Of a DNA stretch of 64,000 bases, positions 25,043-37,624 are shown one piece after another. This DNA comes from Mesocentrotus franciscanus (lineage: Eukaryota > Echinodermata > Echinoidea > Camarodonta > Strongylocentrotidae): positions 5,889,284 through 5,953,283 of the forward strand of contig CP137674.1 in NCBI GenBank assembly GCA_037976565.1, read 5' to 3'. The notes beneath the pieces are model-generated. The model was not told the origin of the DNA. It worked only from the letters and a program-made list of their open reading frames with translations, and ran no database searches. The position numbers were made by a program, and so were the translations under genes. Position 1 is the first letter of the stretch, and each line of letters opens with the position of its first letter.

Positions 25043-25578
25043 AAGAAAAATATCTCGCATGAGATATTTATAATGCTAACAAAAGGGCAACAAATATTAA
25101 ATTTCTAATAAAAAAATCTTATTGATCTAAGGGGGGGGGGGTTCATGTAACATAAATACATAAATGGTAGTCTCAGTTAGTATAAAAAGTTAATATAATT
25201 AATTGAATTTAAGAAATAATTCATCCTCTTCCCTCATCTTGATGTATCCTTTTGTTCTTCTAAATGTTTTACATGCACAAAGTACAAAAAATGGGACCTT
25301 TTGTCTCACTGTGTATCTATGAAATATTTCATGTATTTCCACGAATCAATAATAAATCTTTATGCGTAATTTGCAGAATGTAAGAGCTGGAATAAAATGT
25401 CGAAATGAAAACATTAATCGAAGGTGTTAAAGGGTTTCACTACTGTACTTTGAGTGCCTGTCTTTTGATTGGTGAAATTCAGAGAGTGAGAGAGAGAGAG
25501 AGAGAACCAATTTTGTCAAGTATACAAAGCCTCACGAAGGAATCCAGGCACGTAGCAAAATATATGAATGCAATCTAT

Positions 25579-25810
25579 TCAATTCAATTTCAATTCAATT
25601 CGTATTTATTTCATTTCCAACAAAAAGATAAACAAAGGCATTACAGATATTATTACAGAGTATGAACAAATAAAAAAATTAAGATGATTATCAGCTGTCA
25701 TCAGATTATTATTGTATATTACTGTAGGATTTGAGCAAAAATATTTTTAGTTTTATCTTGAAATATTGGATTGGACAACTACATAATTTGGTGAGAATTC
25801 TTTTTCTTCA
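25579..25810 (-). mobile_element. Short 3' LINE fragment
   Basis: Begins with an ATTGAA/AATTG-type tail on its left side and reads, on the minus strand, PIQYFKIKLKIFLL followed by a stop, resembling the last residues of a CR1-type ORF2. The equivalent site in copy A has unrelated sequence, so it arrived after or near the duplication. Only about 230 bp remain. Confidence 0.6.
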
Positions 25811-26557
25811 AAAAAATATCCTTCATTAAAGTCACTCGGTAACATTGTTGAAGGTTGATGAAAAAACTGCGTAATTTTTATATGAAATGTTACTTATTAT
25901 ATTCCTTCTACTGTACTTACCCTCTAACATGCAAAAAATCCTGAAAAATTACCAAACCACAAAGATATTTATGGTTTTCTTTGAAGGCGTCACTGTGCAA
26001 CACCCTCTAACAGTAAATTCTCCCAACCTTTTTTGAATTTTCCCAACCGTTTTCCATGAACATAAGACATAAGACAGGCTTTAAAAAATCACTACTTATA
26101 ATATATTATGGATAGCATATTATTATAGGTCCTCTAAAGAGAAAAGATCCTCCTGAGTCATGCATTTTTTGAAAAATTTAAATTTCAGTCAGTTTGTACG
26201 TGTGTTGGAACAAATGGGAAAGGTTGTCCGCCACTACATCACAGAGACATTACCGATTCAGCCAAGTTGGAGAGCCCATACCTATAGCAATTACAACTTA
26301 AAAAAAACATAAATTTCTAATTTTTGTCCGATTTCATTCACACTTTCACCAGTGTACTTTTCTGATTTTTCTGCTTTCCTCCAGGGTAGTTTGATACCGA
26401 GGTTGGATTGATATTATTATTAGGCGTACTTTTAAATCAAAGCCGCTTAGCCATTATAATAATCATTTATCAAGAAAACACGAATCGAATGAAAGCAGTT
26501 AATTATTGAACAGTAAACTTAAATTTCATTGGGTGGTTTCTTCAACTTTATTGTCAT

Positions 26558-26563
26558 CAGGGG
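26558..26563 (-). terminator. Candidate poly(A) signal of the METTL27-like gene
   Basis: Minus-strand AATAAA about 320 nt after the stop codon. In duplicate copy A the same position has lost the hexamer. Placement is inferred from sequence alone. Confidence 0.4.
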
Positions 26564-26879
26564 CATCTCGTTTAACTAAAAAGGTTACTTGAATTTCAAA
26601 CAAGAGCTCCTCAACATACGATCTCTTCAAGATGACGTAAGAAAGCAAGGGCGCGTCATTAATCTAAACGATGTAGATAGAGGGCGACATTACTATTTCA
26701 TTAGAGTACCTCATGGAGTCTCTGTGATGAGACCAAACCATTAATGCGAAATTATATAATTTGTCAAAGTTGGAAAAAAATGATATTTTGAATGTGGGTA
26801 TAGTTACAATACAGTACTGAATTTCACCTCCGTTGAGTTCTTATGATTTTAAAGAGGCGATATAAGCCTATACCGGACC

Positions 26880-27067
26880 TTAAATTTCAGGAGTTTGGAA
26901 AACAAAAATTATCCCAGCCATATCATGAATGTAGTTGGGGACCCATTCTCTTTTCAGATACCTCAAGGTTCCGTTCTTACTCAACTTTACTACGGCCGAG
27001 TCGAGCTGGTTAAACTCCGGTGAATCAAGTAAGTATGCTTCTCGCATTACCATCACAATCAGACCGC
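26880..27067 (-). CDS. METTL27-like coding exon 5 (last)
   Basis: Acceptor ATTTGGCAG, then residues 156 (split) to 217 and TAA. It contains GLIVMVMRE and the conserved VPNYIHD element. This is the exon duplicated at 24875-25042; only this copy keeps its acceptor and full-length end (QTPEI). Confidence 0.9.
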
Positions 27068-27640
27068 CTGCCAAATATAAAGACAAATAAAACAAAAAAC
27101 ACTTAAAACAAAATAAAAATAACGACAAATAAACAACTCCTCGTAACAAAAATTACTTTCCCCTCCAGAAAGACATCCCAGTGACGGATTTAGGGGGAGG
27201 GGAGGATCCCAATTTTCATAGTTTAATACAAACTTAATTCGCCCACTTAATTGAGTATTGCAGTTTTACTTGTGCTCTTTCCGCCCCTGCTGAATGGCAA
27301 GTCACTAAGGGTAACATAGTTTCAATACTACTAGTACTACACTATTCAAATGAAAATCTTATAAATAACCAATCAAATGACTAGCATTGAAGAGGAAAGA
27401 AATCGGAAAGCAATATTAAAATAAACACAAATACACAAGCAAAATGTGATGCCAATTAATGTTGGAAAGCAACCATTTAAAAATGCGTTGACAGATAACA
27501 AAGTAGAAGATTTTATGCCTATTTCCCTCACATCCATTTTCATTTTGTTAGATCGTCTTTTCAGTATTGTAACATAAATGAGGACAAGTTGCAAGACTAA
27601 TATGAAATGAGGGACCGGTGCAATCGGACCAAATCATCAC

Positions 27641-27673
<33 letters not shown>

Positions 27674-30600
27674 TATTATCATCCTTTCAGAGTAATATGT
27701 AGTGGCGTAGCGGGGTCAACCATTGAAGAGGCACTATTTTTTATTATTTATTTAGGTGGGGGAGGGGTCCCAATTTGCATAGTCTAATACACAACATTAA
27801 GAATTCGCCCACTTAATTGTGTATTATATTTTTACTTGTGCTCTTTCCGCCCCTGCTGAAGGGCAGGTCACTAAGGGCAACACCGTTTCAATACTACTAC
27901 ACTATTCAAACGAAAAATTAAATAAAATGACTAACATTGAAGAGGAAAGACATCGGAAAGCAATATTAAAATAAACACAAACACACAAGCAAAATGTTAT
28001 TATCATTATTATTATTATTATTTATTTTTTATTTATTTATTTATTTATTTATTTATTTCCAATCTTTTGTCAGGGTAGCCCATTTACCAATAAGTAGTGG
28101 TCTTCCATGGGGCCCTGAATAAACATGAACATATTTACATCAAAAAGCATAACGTTTATACAGAACAGTTTAAAAAAATCCATAGTACATTAGAAAGATA
28201 TAACACAGCAATAATAGACGTGGCACAAACGAATACTCGTTTGCAAAATAATTATATATCATTAACCTAGTTCAACTGTAATGTCAATAGAAAAATATTG
28301 ATTAAGTCGCAATTATGTGAATAAATCATGTTAATATTACAGAACATGCACGTAGTGTATGTTTGGCTGAGCTATTCACAAATTACAACTTTGTTTAAAC
28401 AATCTCTTAAATGAATTGACAGAAGAAGCCGTTCTCATCGAATTGTCTAGCTTATCCCATTCAAATATAGAAGAAACAATTGGGCTACACTTATAACAAT
28501 CAGTGTGAAATCTGGGCACACGTAAACATCCACTGTCTATTTGCCTTGTATGATGCTCATGTACATCATTAAGATTGATTAAGCCTACCTGAAGGTAAGA
28601 AGGGGCTAAGTTATGAACGCATTTATATATCATCATAACGCGACTTAACTCAAACCGTTTGTCTAATGTCATCCATTTAAGACTTGTGAACAAATCAGCC
28701 GACGGTGTGTCATATGTCTTGTTCAATATTATTCTTGCGGCCCTCTTTTGAATTTTCTGCAGCTTAGTTGTATTGGAATGAAATCTGTTCGACCATACAA
28801 CAGAGCAGTAATCTAATCATGGCAACACTAGACTGTTATAAAGTAACTTTAAGGATTGTTCAGGCAAAAAACTCTTTGCTCTCTTTATCATGCTAATGTT
28901 TTTCTGGGTAAGTTTACTTACGTTTTCGATTTGTTTAGACCATTTCAATTCTTCATCTATCAAAAGGCCTAAGCATTTGGTGAATTGAACTCTTTTATCA
29001 AATTGCCATGTAATGAATGGTGAAAGATTCAATTTTCCTGAGATTAGCACGAGAGCCTATTAACATGACACAAGTTTTTTCAGTGTTAAGAACGAGACGA
29101 TTTTCCTTAATCCATGCCATGACTATATTTAATGCTACAGTTATTTTTCTTCCACAACAGTTGCATCATTTGCACTGACGGTAAGTGTCGTATCGTCAGC
29201 ATACATATCTATGATACCTTCAGGAGTACATTCAGGTAGACTGTTAACATAAATTGAAAATAAAAGGGGACCAAGAATTGAACCTTGTGGCACACCTAAT
29301 TTGATGGTTGATGGATGGGACTTGGCTCCTTTGAATTGGGTCACTTGTTGTCGATCACCTAAATATGATTTGAACCAATAAATAGTCCTATTACTACAAC
29401 CTATACAAGCTAGTTTATGTAAAAGTAGCTCATGGTCAACAGTATCAAAAGCCTTCCGAAGATTTATGAAGGCAACTCCAGAAATTTCTTTGTTATCAAT
29501 ATTCAACGACCATTGATTTACAAGTTTTGCAAGGGCAGTAGCTGTTGAATGTTTAGGTCTAAAACCAGACTGATTAGGGTGTAATAATTGATTCTCGTCC
29601 AAGAATTCACTGAGTTGTTGATGGACGGCCCTTTCTATAATTTTACTCACGATGGGTAATATTGAAATGGGGCGGTAATTATTCAAAGAAGACATATCTC
29701 CAGATTTAAATATAGGTACTACCCGAGCCCTTTTCCATTCACATGGAACAACTCCTGTAGACAGGGACTTGTTAATGATATCACAAAGAGACTCTGCGAT
29801 AATATTCTTCGTCATCTTTAAAAGTTTACAGCTGATGTGATCTTCACCAGTTGCTTTATCAATACTCAGATTATCAATCTGTTTCAATACAAAATCCTTA
29901 GTAATCAAATTTAAATTAAATTGCGAATGAGTTGGACCAATACCATTGTCCTCGTCTACTCTCAGTTGAGACGTATTCCTCCGCAGGTCCTTAGTAATCT
30001 TAGTAGCATTAGAAATGAAAAAGTCATTAAATGCTTCAGCAATATGTGCATTGTCCGACACACTTGCTCTATCAACGCTTATGGTATTGGGATAAATAGG
30101 TAATGACTTAGGCACAAGGCCTCTCAAACATCTCCACATTTGCTTACTGTTGTTATGATTTTGTGAAATCTGGTCTGCATTATATTCTCTTTTTCTTTTT
30201 CTCATGAGATGAATAACTGTATTCTTTAGATATTTGTAGGTGTCCCAAAGATCATCACTTTTGTTAGCTTTAGCAGCTTTGAGAACTTGATCACGTTCCG
30301 TCATAAGCTTAACAATCTCGTCAGATATCCATGGACATGCCTTTTTTCTTATCCGCATTTTACATACTGGTATGTGGTTGTTGATTATATTATTGAATAG
30401 AGTCAACCACATATCCCACGCAACATCAACATTATCTATATCTTTTATGACCTGCCAAGGAGTACTTCTCAATTCACTGTAAAATTTCTCCTCGTCAAGA
30501 TTTTTGAACGAGCGAAATTCTGCATATTCAGATTTTTTATGGATCTTTGCACTGAAATCGCGAATCGTATACACCAAATAATGATCACTTATGCTAGTTT

Positions 30601-33600
30601 CAAATATTCCCCATTCATTGTAAAGTTCTTTGTCTGATACAAATATCAAATCAATTAAAGTAGAAGAGGTATTTGTAACTCTTGTGGCAGTATCAATTAG
30701 CTGACTTAGCCCGTACATATTTGTATAAAACATTAATTTTTCAGTATTCACATCATGTTGGTGTGGCATACAATCACAATTGAAATCACCTAAAATAATA
30801 CAGCTCATTTCTTGCGAGAGAGCAGAGTCCAAATTTCCGTCTAAATCTTAAAAGAAATCAACGTGAGAATTTGGAGGCCTGTAAAAATCTCCAACCAGGA
30901 TGGGAGACTTATTTGGATAATGCAATTCAAACCAAATGCATTCTAAAGTAGATGAAATCAAATCATCCCTTCTTTTATAATTGAACCAATTGGATATATA
31001 TACAGCCACACCACCACCATCTCTCGTACGGTCTCTACGTAAAAAAATATAATCATCTATATACAATTCAGAATCATAAATCATGGAGTCGCAAAATGTT
31101 TCATTTAAACCAATAACATCAAATGATGCATTTCTCAGAAGTAATCTAAGTTCATCAATCTTAGCAACTAAGCTATGAATATTCAAATGAGCAAATTTTA
31201 AACCCTTGTTTCTAAACGGAGGAACTGAACCACCTTCTAACTGTTTAATTTTACTCTTATTCAGTTCATGTGATTGTTCCTGAAGATTGTGATTGAAACT
31301 CTCAATACCAACTTGCAAAGCACTACTAGAAACTGTTGGTGATTTTGAACTATCACAAGATTCTCCCAAGTCGGAGACCGAGTTTAACTGCATGTTGCCA
31401 TGACGAGACGTAGATGCTCGTGCCATCCCTGTTGAGCTTTTGTCAGTGGAAGCAATGGAAGGGCAGGTGCCGATTTTAGCCTCCCTCTCGGTGCAATCAT
31501 CTCGAAATCCTGCGTTGAAGATCCAACAACTTCAGCGTAGGACCTTTGCTGGGTAGGTGTAGGTGGCCCTTGAGGTCGCTCGATGAAGTGTCGTAGATTC
31601 GAGGCAAGAACAGCTTGTCCTGCTTTATTGATGTGGACCCCATCTCTGCCAAGGTGCCTGTCTCCTATGTTACCGTTGTCAATGAAACCCCATCTCCTTT
31701 CACGGGCAGCTCTTTTCAATCGCTCATTTACCCCGTCGACACTGCGCCTCTGATGAACTGATTCCCACCTGCGGTATATAACACTAGACAAGCAAACTTC
31801 ACACCCTTTCGCTGAAATCACGTCTGCTAAGGCTATGATGTCATCGGCGGTGGATGCACTTCCATTACCCTTCGTCTGTACACCCTCAGTAGCCTTCTTT
31901 GAGGAGATATCAGCCACCTTTGCCCCTGGGTTTGGATGGCAGACTACTTTACGTTTTCGGCTCAGGAGCCGGCCCTCGATGTGCTTGATCATCGAGTCGC
32001 CTTCGATGACAACATCAGGTAGCTCAGACAAGCGGCGTTGGCGATGCTCTTGTCGGAACTTATTGATCTGGTCGCTCGTCGACATCAAAGTCGAAGACTT
32101 GGCGTCAGTGCCTTCGAAAACAGCATCAGGTACGTCAAACAAGCGGCGCTGGCGATGCCCATCTCGGTACTCTTTGATCTGGTCACTAGTCGACATCGAA
32201 GTAGAAGGCTCAGTGTCGGTGACATGTTTATCCGCAAGGACATCGAACCTACTCTTCGTTGGGACGTTATAAACATTTCCTGGTCGCTTATCATACCTCG
32301 CGGGATTATTCGGCAATTCACACAAAATATAACAATGTAAATATGAGTAGACAAACATTTAAGGAATGTCAATTATAAATATATATGAATAAAATTATAA
32401 TTCTTACTGGCGGTCCTCTGAGTGCATCAGTTGGCTGCCGGAGAAGAGGAATGCAAACTTAATCACTGTAACCGTAATGGTCCCTCTTCCCGACCAACTG
32501 GTAAATATGAGTAGACAAACATTTAAGGAATGTCAATTATAAATATATATGAATAAAATTATAATTCTTACTGGCGGTCCTCTGAGTGCATCAGTTGGCT
32601 GCCGGAGAAGAGGAATGCAAACTTAATCACTGTAACCGTAATGGTCCCTCTTCCCGACCAACTGGTGCACCCAAAAGACCTGTAAAATATAGCATGAAGG
32701 TAAATAAAATGTAAAACATTTCATAAACTAAACAACTAACGAAAACAAAGCACAAGGAGAAAATAAAACTAATAGGTATGATGACACTAGGTCATGACAC
32801 GATACTGAGCTTAAAAATGAGGAATTAATTCTGGCTTAAAAACTATTGCATAAAATGTCAAGTAAGTAAACTGAAACGATGAAGTATAAAACTGAGAAAA
32901 GAACAAAATATGAGAACATGTAGTAGCAAGCTGACAAGAATGTATAAAATTATATAGGTTGACCGGTATATAGAAGTTAAGAAAACATGGTAAAGAAAGT
33001 GATGAATAGATAGGCTTAGTGGACTTCAGGCGAGTAAGGAAACTAGGAGTACGAACTAACAGTACTTTATATATTATATTATACAAACAACTATTATGAA
33101 GAAGCTGCGTTGAAACTGTCCAGAAGATGTTTAAATAATGGCAGGAAAAAAGAGAGAAAAAAGACTCCAGAGACATAATGATAAAATCAAAATTATAGTT
33201 TCGGCTCAAGAATGTCAAAAAGAAGTAGACAAATGAATGATTCCAAAGCATACCGTAATTATTACATTAACCTATCGTAAATTAAACAAACACTTCAACA
33301 ACAAAAAGTTAATCGAAGAAGATATGACTTTTCAGCCTGTGTTGCCAGGTCTGAAATTTAGAGAGTATAAAGTCAACGCGCAAGTCTCGAGGTAGTTCGT
33401 CCCACAGTCTAGAAAATATGTACACAGCGGAATCACTTAAACGTTTCGTATGAGCCATCAGGTGATGGAACCTGATATCTTCTTGTCTCCTTTCTATTAC
33501 TCTGATTTTCGAAGAAATATCACTGCTCTCGACAATGTTGTAGAGAGCTTTAGCAACGAAGTTAATGAGTAAATATTTCCTACGGGATTCTAGCGAGACC

Positions 33601-36600
33601 CAATTAAGGAGTCTTAGACGCTCGGGATAGGGCATCTGCTGCCTGCGCTGTTATAGGATGATACGAGTGGCTCTTCTTTGAATACTCTCAAGTCTGTCAC
33701 AGAGATTCCTATTGGTGGGGTTCCACGCAGGTAAGCCCTATTCTAGTATCGATAGTACTAGAGATTTGTAAAGTGCCAGGAGAGCTGAAGTTGCTAAACC
33801 CGATAACATGGAGGTGATCAATCCCAGCAATCTATTGGCTCTGCGGGTAATGTAATCAACGTGATCATCCCAAGACAGCTTGGTATTGATTATCACTCCT
33901 AGATATTTTGTTTGTAAGACTGGCTCAATGTGAGCTCCATTCAAATGATATACTGGTTCGGCGATGTTTTTTCTTAAAGGCCAAGTCCACTCCAAAAATA
34001 ACTTACTTTCGATAGAACCAGAAAAATCAGACAAACCAATCAAAAAAGTTTGAGCAAAATCGGATAACTAATAAGAAAGTTATGAATTTTTAATGACATG
34101 AAAAACTTTGAAAATCACTACACAAATTGGCAACTCACTCATGAGTATGCGACGTATGGTCCTCACTATCCACTTATTATTTTCTTTATATTGATAATAT
34201 AAATTTCCTATTTTCCCCCTAAGAATCTTATTTCTTCACACCAGCATCCAAGTTAGATTGGTAGTAATATGTTTTTGTGTGGATGCACTCATATAGAGTA
34301 ATTTTTTTCCAGTTAAATCATGAAAAATGTGAATTTTGATAAACTATTTATATAAAAATCAATAATTAGGAATATATAATATTCATAAAAATAGTATCAA
34401 GTCTTCAAAGTTCATAACAAATTTTGTGAAATGTAATGCAAGCAATATGATACAAATCATATAACCTGGGCAAAGGCATGGGGAAATCAATTTTTGGTGA
34501 ATAAAAAGGGAAATTAATGGGATTAAACTGTATAAAGCAATTGACAAATAGTGAGGACATGACGTCACAAACTGATAACCAAATTGGCAATTTGTGTAGT
34601 GATTTCCATTGTTTTTTAGTTTTACATACTTTTTCAAAAATTCATAACTTTCTTATTAGTTATCTGATTTCGCTCAAACTTTTTTTGATTGGTTTGTCTG
34701 ATTTCTCTGGTTCTATTAAAGGCAAGTTACTTTTGGAGTGGACTTGTACTTTAAACATGAAATTCGCATCACTTTCGTTTTGTTCACATTTAGCTTCATT
34801 CCATTGGAAACACACCAGTGCGAAACCCTAGCTGTCAAGATCACGTTGTAATATTGCAGAGTCCGTGATATCACGTACAGGTCGGTAGATGATTGTGTCG
34901 TCCGCGAACAATGTACATGGTAATTCCAAGCTATTAGGTACATCGTTGATGAACAAATTGAACAAAAGCGGACCTAGGACACTCCATTGAGGAACCCCAG
35001 ACAGGACAGGAGCCCACTCCGAGAAGGAACCTTTGTATAGGACACGGTGGCATCGTCCGCATAGAAAGGATTTCATCCATGCCCAGAGGTTAGCGCCAAT
35101 ATTGAACATTTCTGAAAGTTTACAAAGCAATACGTCGTGGGGCATCTTGTCAAATGCACGAGAAAAGTCTAAGTAGACTACATCGACAGGACATGAACGC
35201 GGACCCTCCAGGCAGGTAAGCCACTCATTCGTAAGATGTAATGATTGGGTTACACAGGATTTACGCTTTCTAAATCCATGCCGAACGCTGGTGATTGAGC
35301 AGTTAGTACTGAGATAGTTTTTAATTGTGATGTGATGCCAATAATTGTTGGAAAGCAACCATTTAAAATGCGTCGACAGATAACAAAGTAAAAGACTTAT
35401 CAGTATTGTAAAATAAATGAGGACAAGTTGTAAGAAAAGACGTGTGCACCGCAAGACTAATATGAAATGAGGGACCGGTGCTATCAAACCTAATCATCAC
35501 CATCATCATCATCATCAAATTCATCATCATTATCATCATCCTTTCAGAGTAATATCTAGTGGCGTAGCGGGGGTCAACCATTGAAGGGGCACTTGCATTA
35601 GGGGGCGGTCACTTGGTGAATTATATGTGAATAAACAGGGACAGCAATAACCCTGTTTACTTTGAATTTCAATTTATGCATGATTCTCTACCGAACACTC
35701 GGTTACCAAATCTTGTTCACAAAGTATGAATAAAATTAGCAAACAGGTCTTTTCGGGGAAGGGGGCTTATCATCTCTTCCTTTCTCGTCCTTCTCCCTTT
35801 CTTCACTTTATATCTCCTTGTTCACTCCTGTCACTTTATCACTTTTTGACATTCAATTGGGGTACGTGCTCCCGCCCCCTTCACATCTACGCAAATAACT
35901 AGCATCATATTTAAGTTGATTAAATGGTTTACCTGGTTTAACGACTCGGCCGAACTCTTGAAAGCATGGTGTATTCAGATGACCCGGTACGAATGTTCCC
36001 ACTGTTACCAACGCATCATATTCATCTGAAAATCGAATAGGAAGTTCACTTATCGCATGAAACAGACCACTTACATAAGACAAGTTGGATTTCAATAATA
36101 AATCGTTCTGTTATGTAACCCAACAAAAGTTTGGATAGACAATTCCGCACCTAAGAGATTGTATGTCACTCAATAGAAGGAACCTGACGACTGACATTAC
36201 TTGTGACAGAAAAAACCATATATCAATAAAGAAAAAACTAGTTACTGATATACATACGTAAAATTTTCATGAAATTATTATAATTTTATTATAATGATCA
36301 TTATTATTATCGTTATTGTTATTATTACTGTTATTATTATTATTATTATTGTTACTATTATTAATATGAATATTATCATTATTATTGTTATTATTACTAT
36401 TATCATTAATATTGTTATTATTATTAATGTTATTAACATTATTATCATCATTACTATAATTATTATAATTATAATTATCATAATCATCCTCATCGTCATA
36501 GTCATGATTAGTGGTATAAGTGGTAGTAGCAGTAGTAGTATAGGTTTTCCGTCCATTTTAACACTTTTTCATTCAAGTTCATACGTTTTTCATTCAATTT

Positions 36601-37122
36601 CGTCCCGAAACTTCCTTATCTTGCACATCCCATAGTCCATTTCGACTTTGGTCATTCATTTTCGAATGTTGTCCAATCACTTCCATCATTTTGCATCCAA
36701 TTTCGTCAAAGTCAAATTAAGTTCGTCATCCTCGGCTGCCAATTATGTACAATTGCATGATTCAATTTCGTAATTTTGCAATCGATTTCGTCAAAGCATC
36801 GTTCAAATCCGTCACTCGTTCGTTTTAAGATCTTGTATATGCGACGAATTTGAATGAAACTCTCTTGAAATTGATGGCTCAAAATCGATATGTGAGAGAC
36901 GAATTCCAATGAAATCAGACGAAAATGAATGGACAAGACAGTGTTTATATTGATCGACCTTTGACTAATTTTAATGACAAAAGACTAAATTAACTTTGAC
37001 ATTAGCACGATCCCGGATTCCTAGGACGAAACTAAAGTGCACAGAGATGAATTTGAAGGGAAAATGTTAAAATGGACGGGAAATCCTATAGTAGCAGCAG
37101 CAGTAGTAGTAGTAGTAGTAGC

Positions 37123-37159
<37 letters not shown>

Positions 37160-37589
37160 TTACGGTAGTAGTAGCAAAAGTAGTAGCAGTAGTACTTATT
37201 CAAAAATCCATTCTGAAGTCATATAATCTGCATTATTGTATTTCATTATAATTAAAGCTACACTACTGTCTTTGTCATAATTAGCTTTTATTTCTCTGCA
37301 ATTGATGTTGATAAGTGGTATGATTAATCTTGTTCTCAATTTGATATTTCTTTAGTTCATTAAATAAGAAGTTATTTGTTTTATTATTATCGTAAAGCGC
37401 ATTGATATTTTCTCTAAAGATGAAATGCGCTATAGAAGCATAGTTTATTATTATTACTATTAGTAGCAGCAGTAGAAGCAGCAGCAATATAGTAGTAGTG
37501 TAGTACTATTAGTAGTAGTAGTAGTAGTGTAGTAGTAGTAGTAGTAGTAATAGTATAGTAGTAGTAATAGTATAGTAGTAGTAATAGTA

Positions 37590-37624
<35 letters not shown>

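Larger units (their letters stand above)
25043..27062. repeat. Tandem segmental duplication, downstream copy B
   Basis: Collinear partner of 21395-25042. This copy retains the functional last exon of the methyltransferase and supplies the empty sites for LINE-D and the foldback element. It has its own private insertion, a short LINE tail at about 25579-25810. A small palindrome (ATCTCGCATGAGAT) lies just inside its left edge. Confidence 0.85.
28000..32664 (-). mobile_element. LINE-B: near full-length CR1/Jockey-type LINE with esterase ORF1
   Basis: Minus-strand element in the last methyltransferase intron. From 5' to 3': two identical 164-bp 5' repeats (32664-32337), ORF1 with an SGNH/GDSL-type domain (32358-31384), ORF2 with apurinic-type endonuclease and reverse transcriptase (31426-28376), a 3' UTR, and an AAAT/AAT tail (28060-28000). 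CR1-group elements with esterase ORF1 are known. It carries two nonsense codons and a compensated pair of frameshifts, so it is dead but young. The 5' boundary may extend upstream of 32664. Confidence 0.88.
33256..35330 (-). mobile_element. LINE-C: 5'-truncated non-LTR retrotransposon, interrupted by a TTAA MITE
   Basis: The minus strand reads RT from HGFRKRKSCVTQSL, YLDFSRAFD, GVPQWSVLGPLLF and FADDT, then, after the MITE, TKYLGVIINTKLSWDDH and a C-terminal region to LKSHIFFD. Lesions: a frameshift near 34830, TAG near 33736 and TAA near 33650, plus the 773-bp MITE at 33978-34750. The N-terminal endonuclease is missing. Family placement within the Jockey/CR1 group is tentative. Confidence 0.85.
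27746..35602. repeat. Second tandem duplication, copy 2, split by LINEs
   Basis: Left part 27746-27995 matches copy 1 up to GCAAAATGT; the right part resumes at 35331 with GTGATGCCAAT and continues to CCATTGAAGGGGCAC. In copy 1 these are contiguous, so everything between 27996 and about 35330 entered after the duplication. ATGT at both junctions may be part of a target duplication. Confidence 0.8.

Noticed and set aside
32811..33251. 146-codon minus-strand ORF between LINE-B and LINE-C
   Set aside because: Low-complexity Phe/Ser/Leu content with no domain; more likely LINE UTR sequence.
27632..35545. CRISPR-like or satellite arrays
   Set aside because: The repeats are simple ATC trinucleotides without spacers; the genome is animal.
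36278..36635. Ile-rich ORFs on both strands
   Set aside because: They are produced by the ATT trinucleotide tract.
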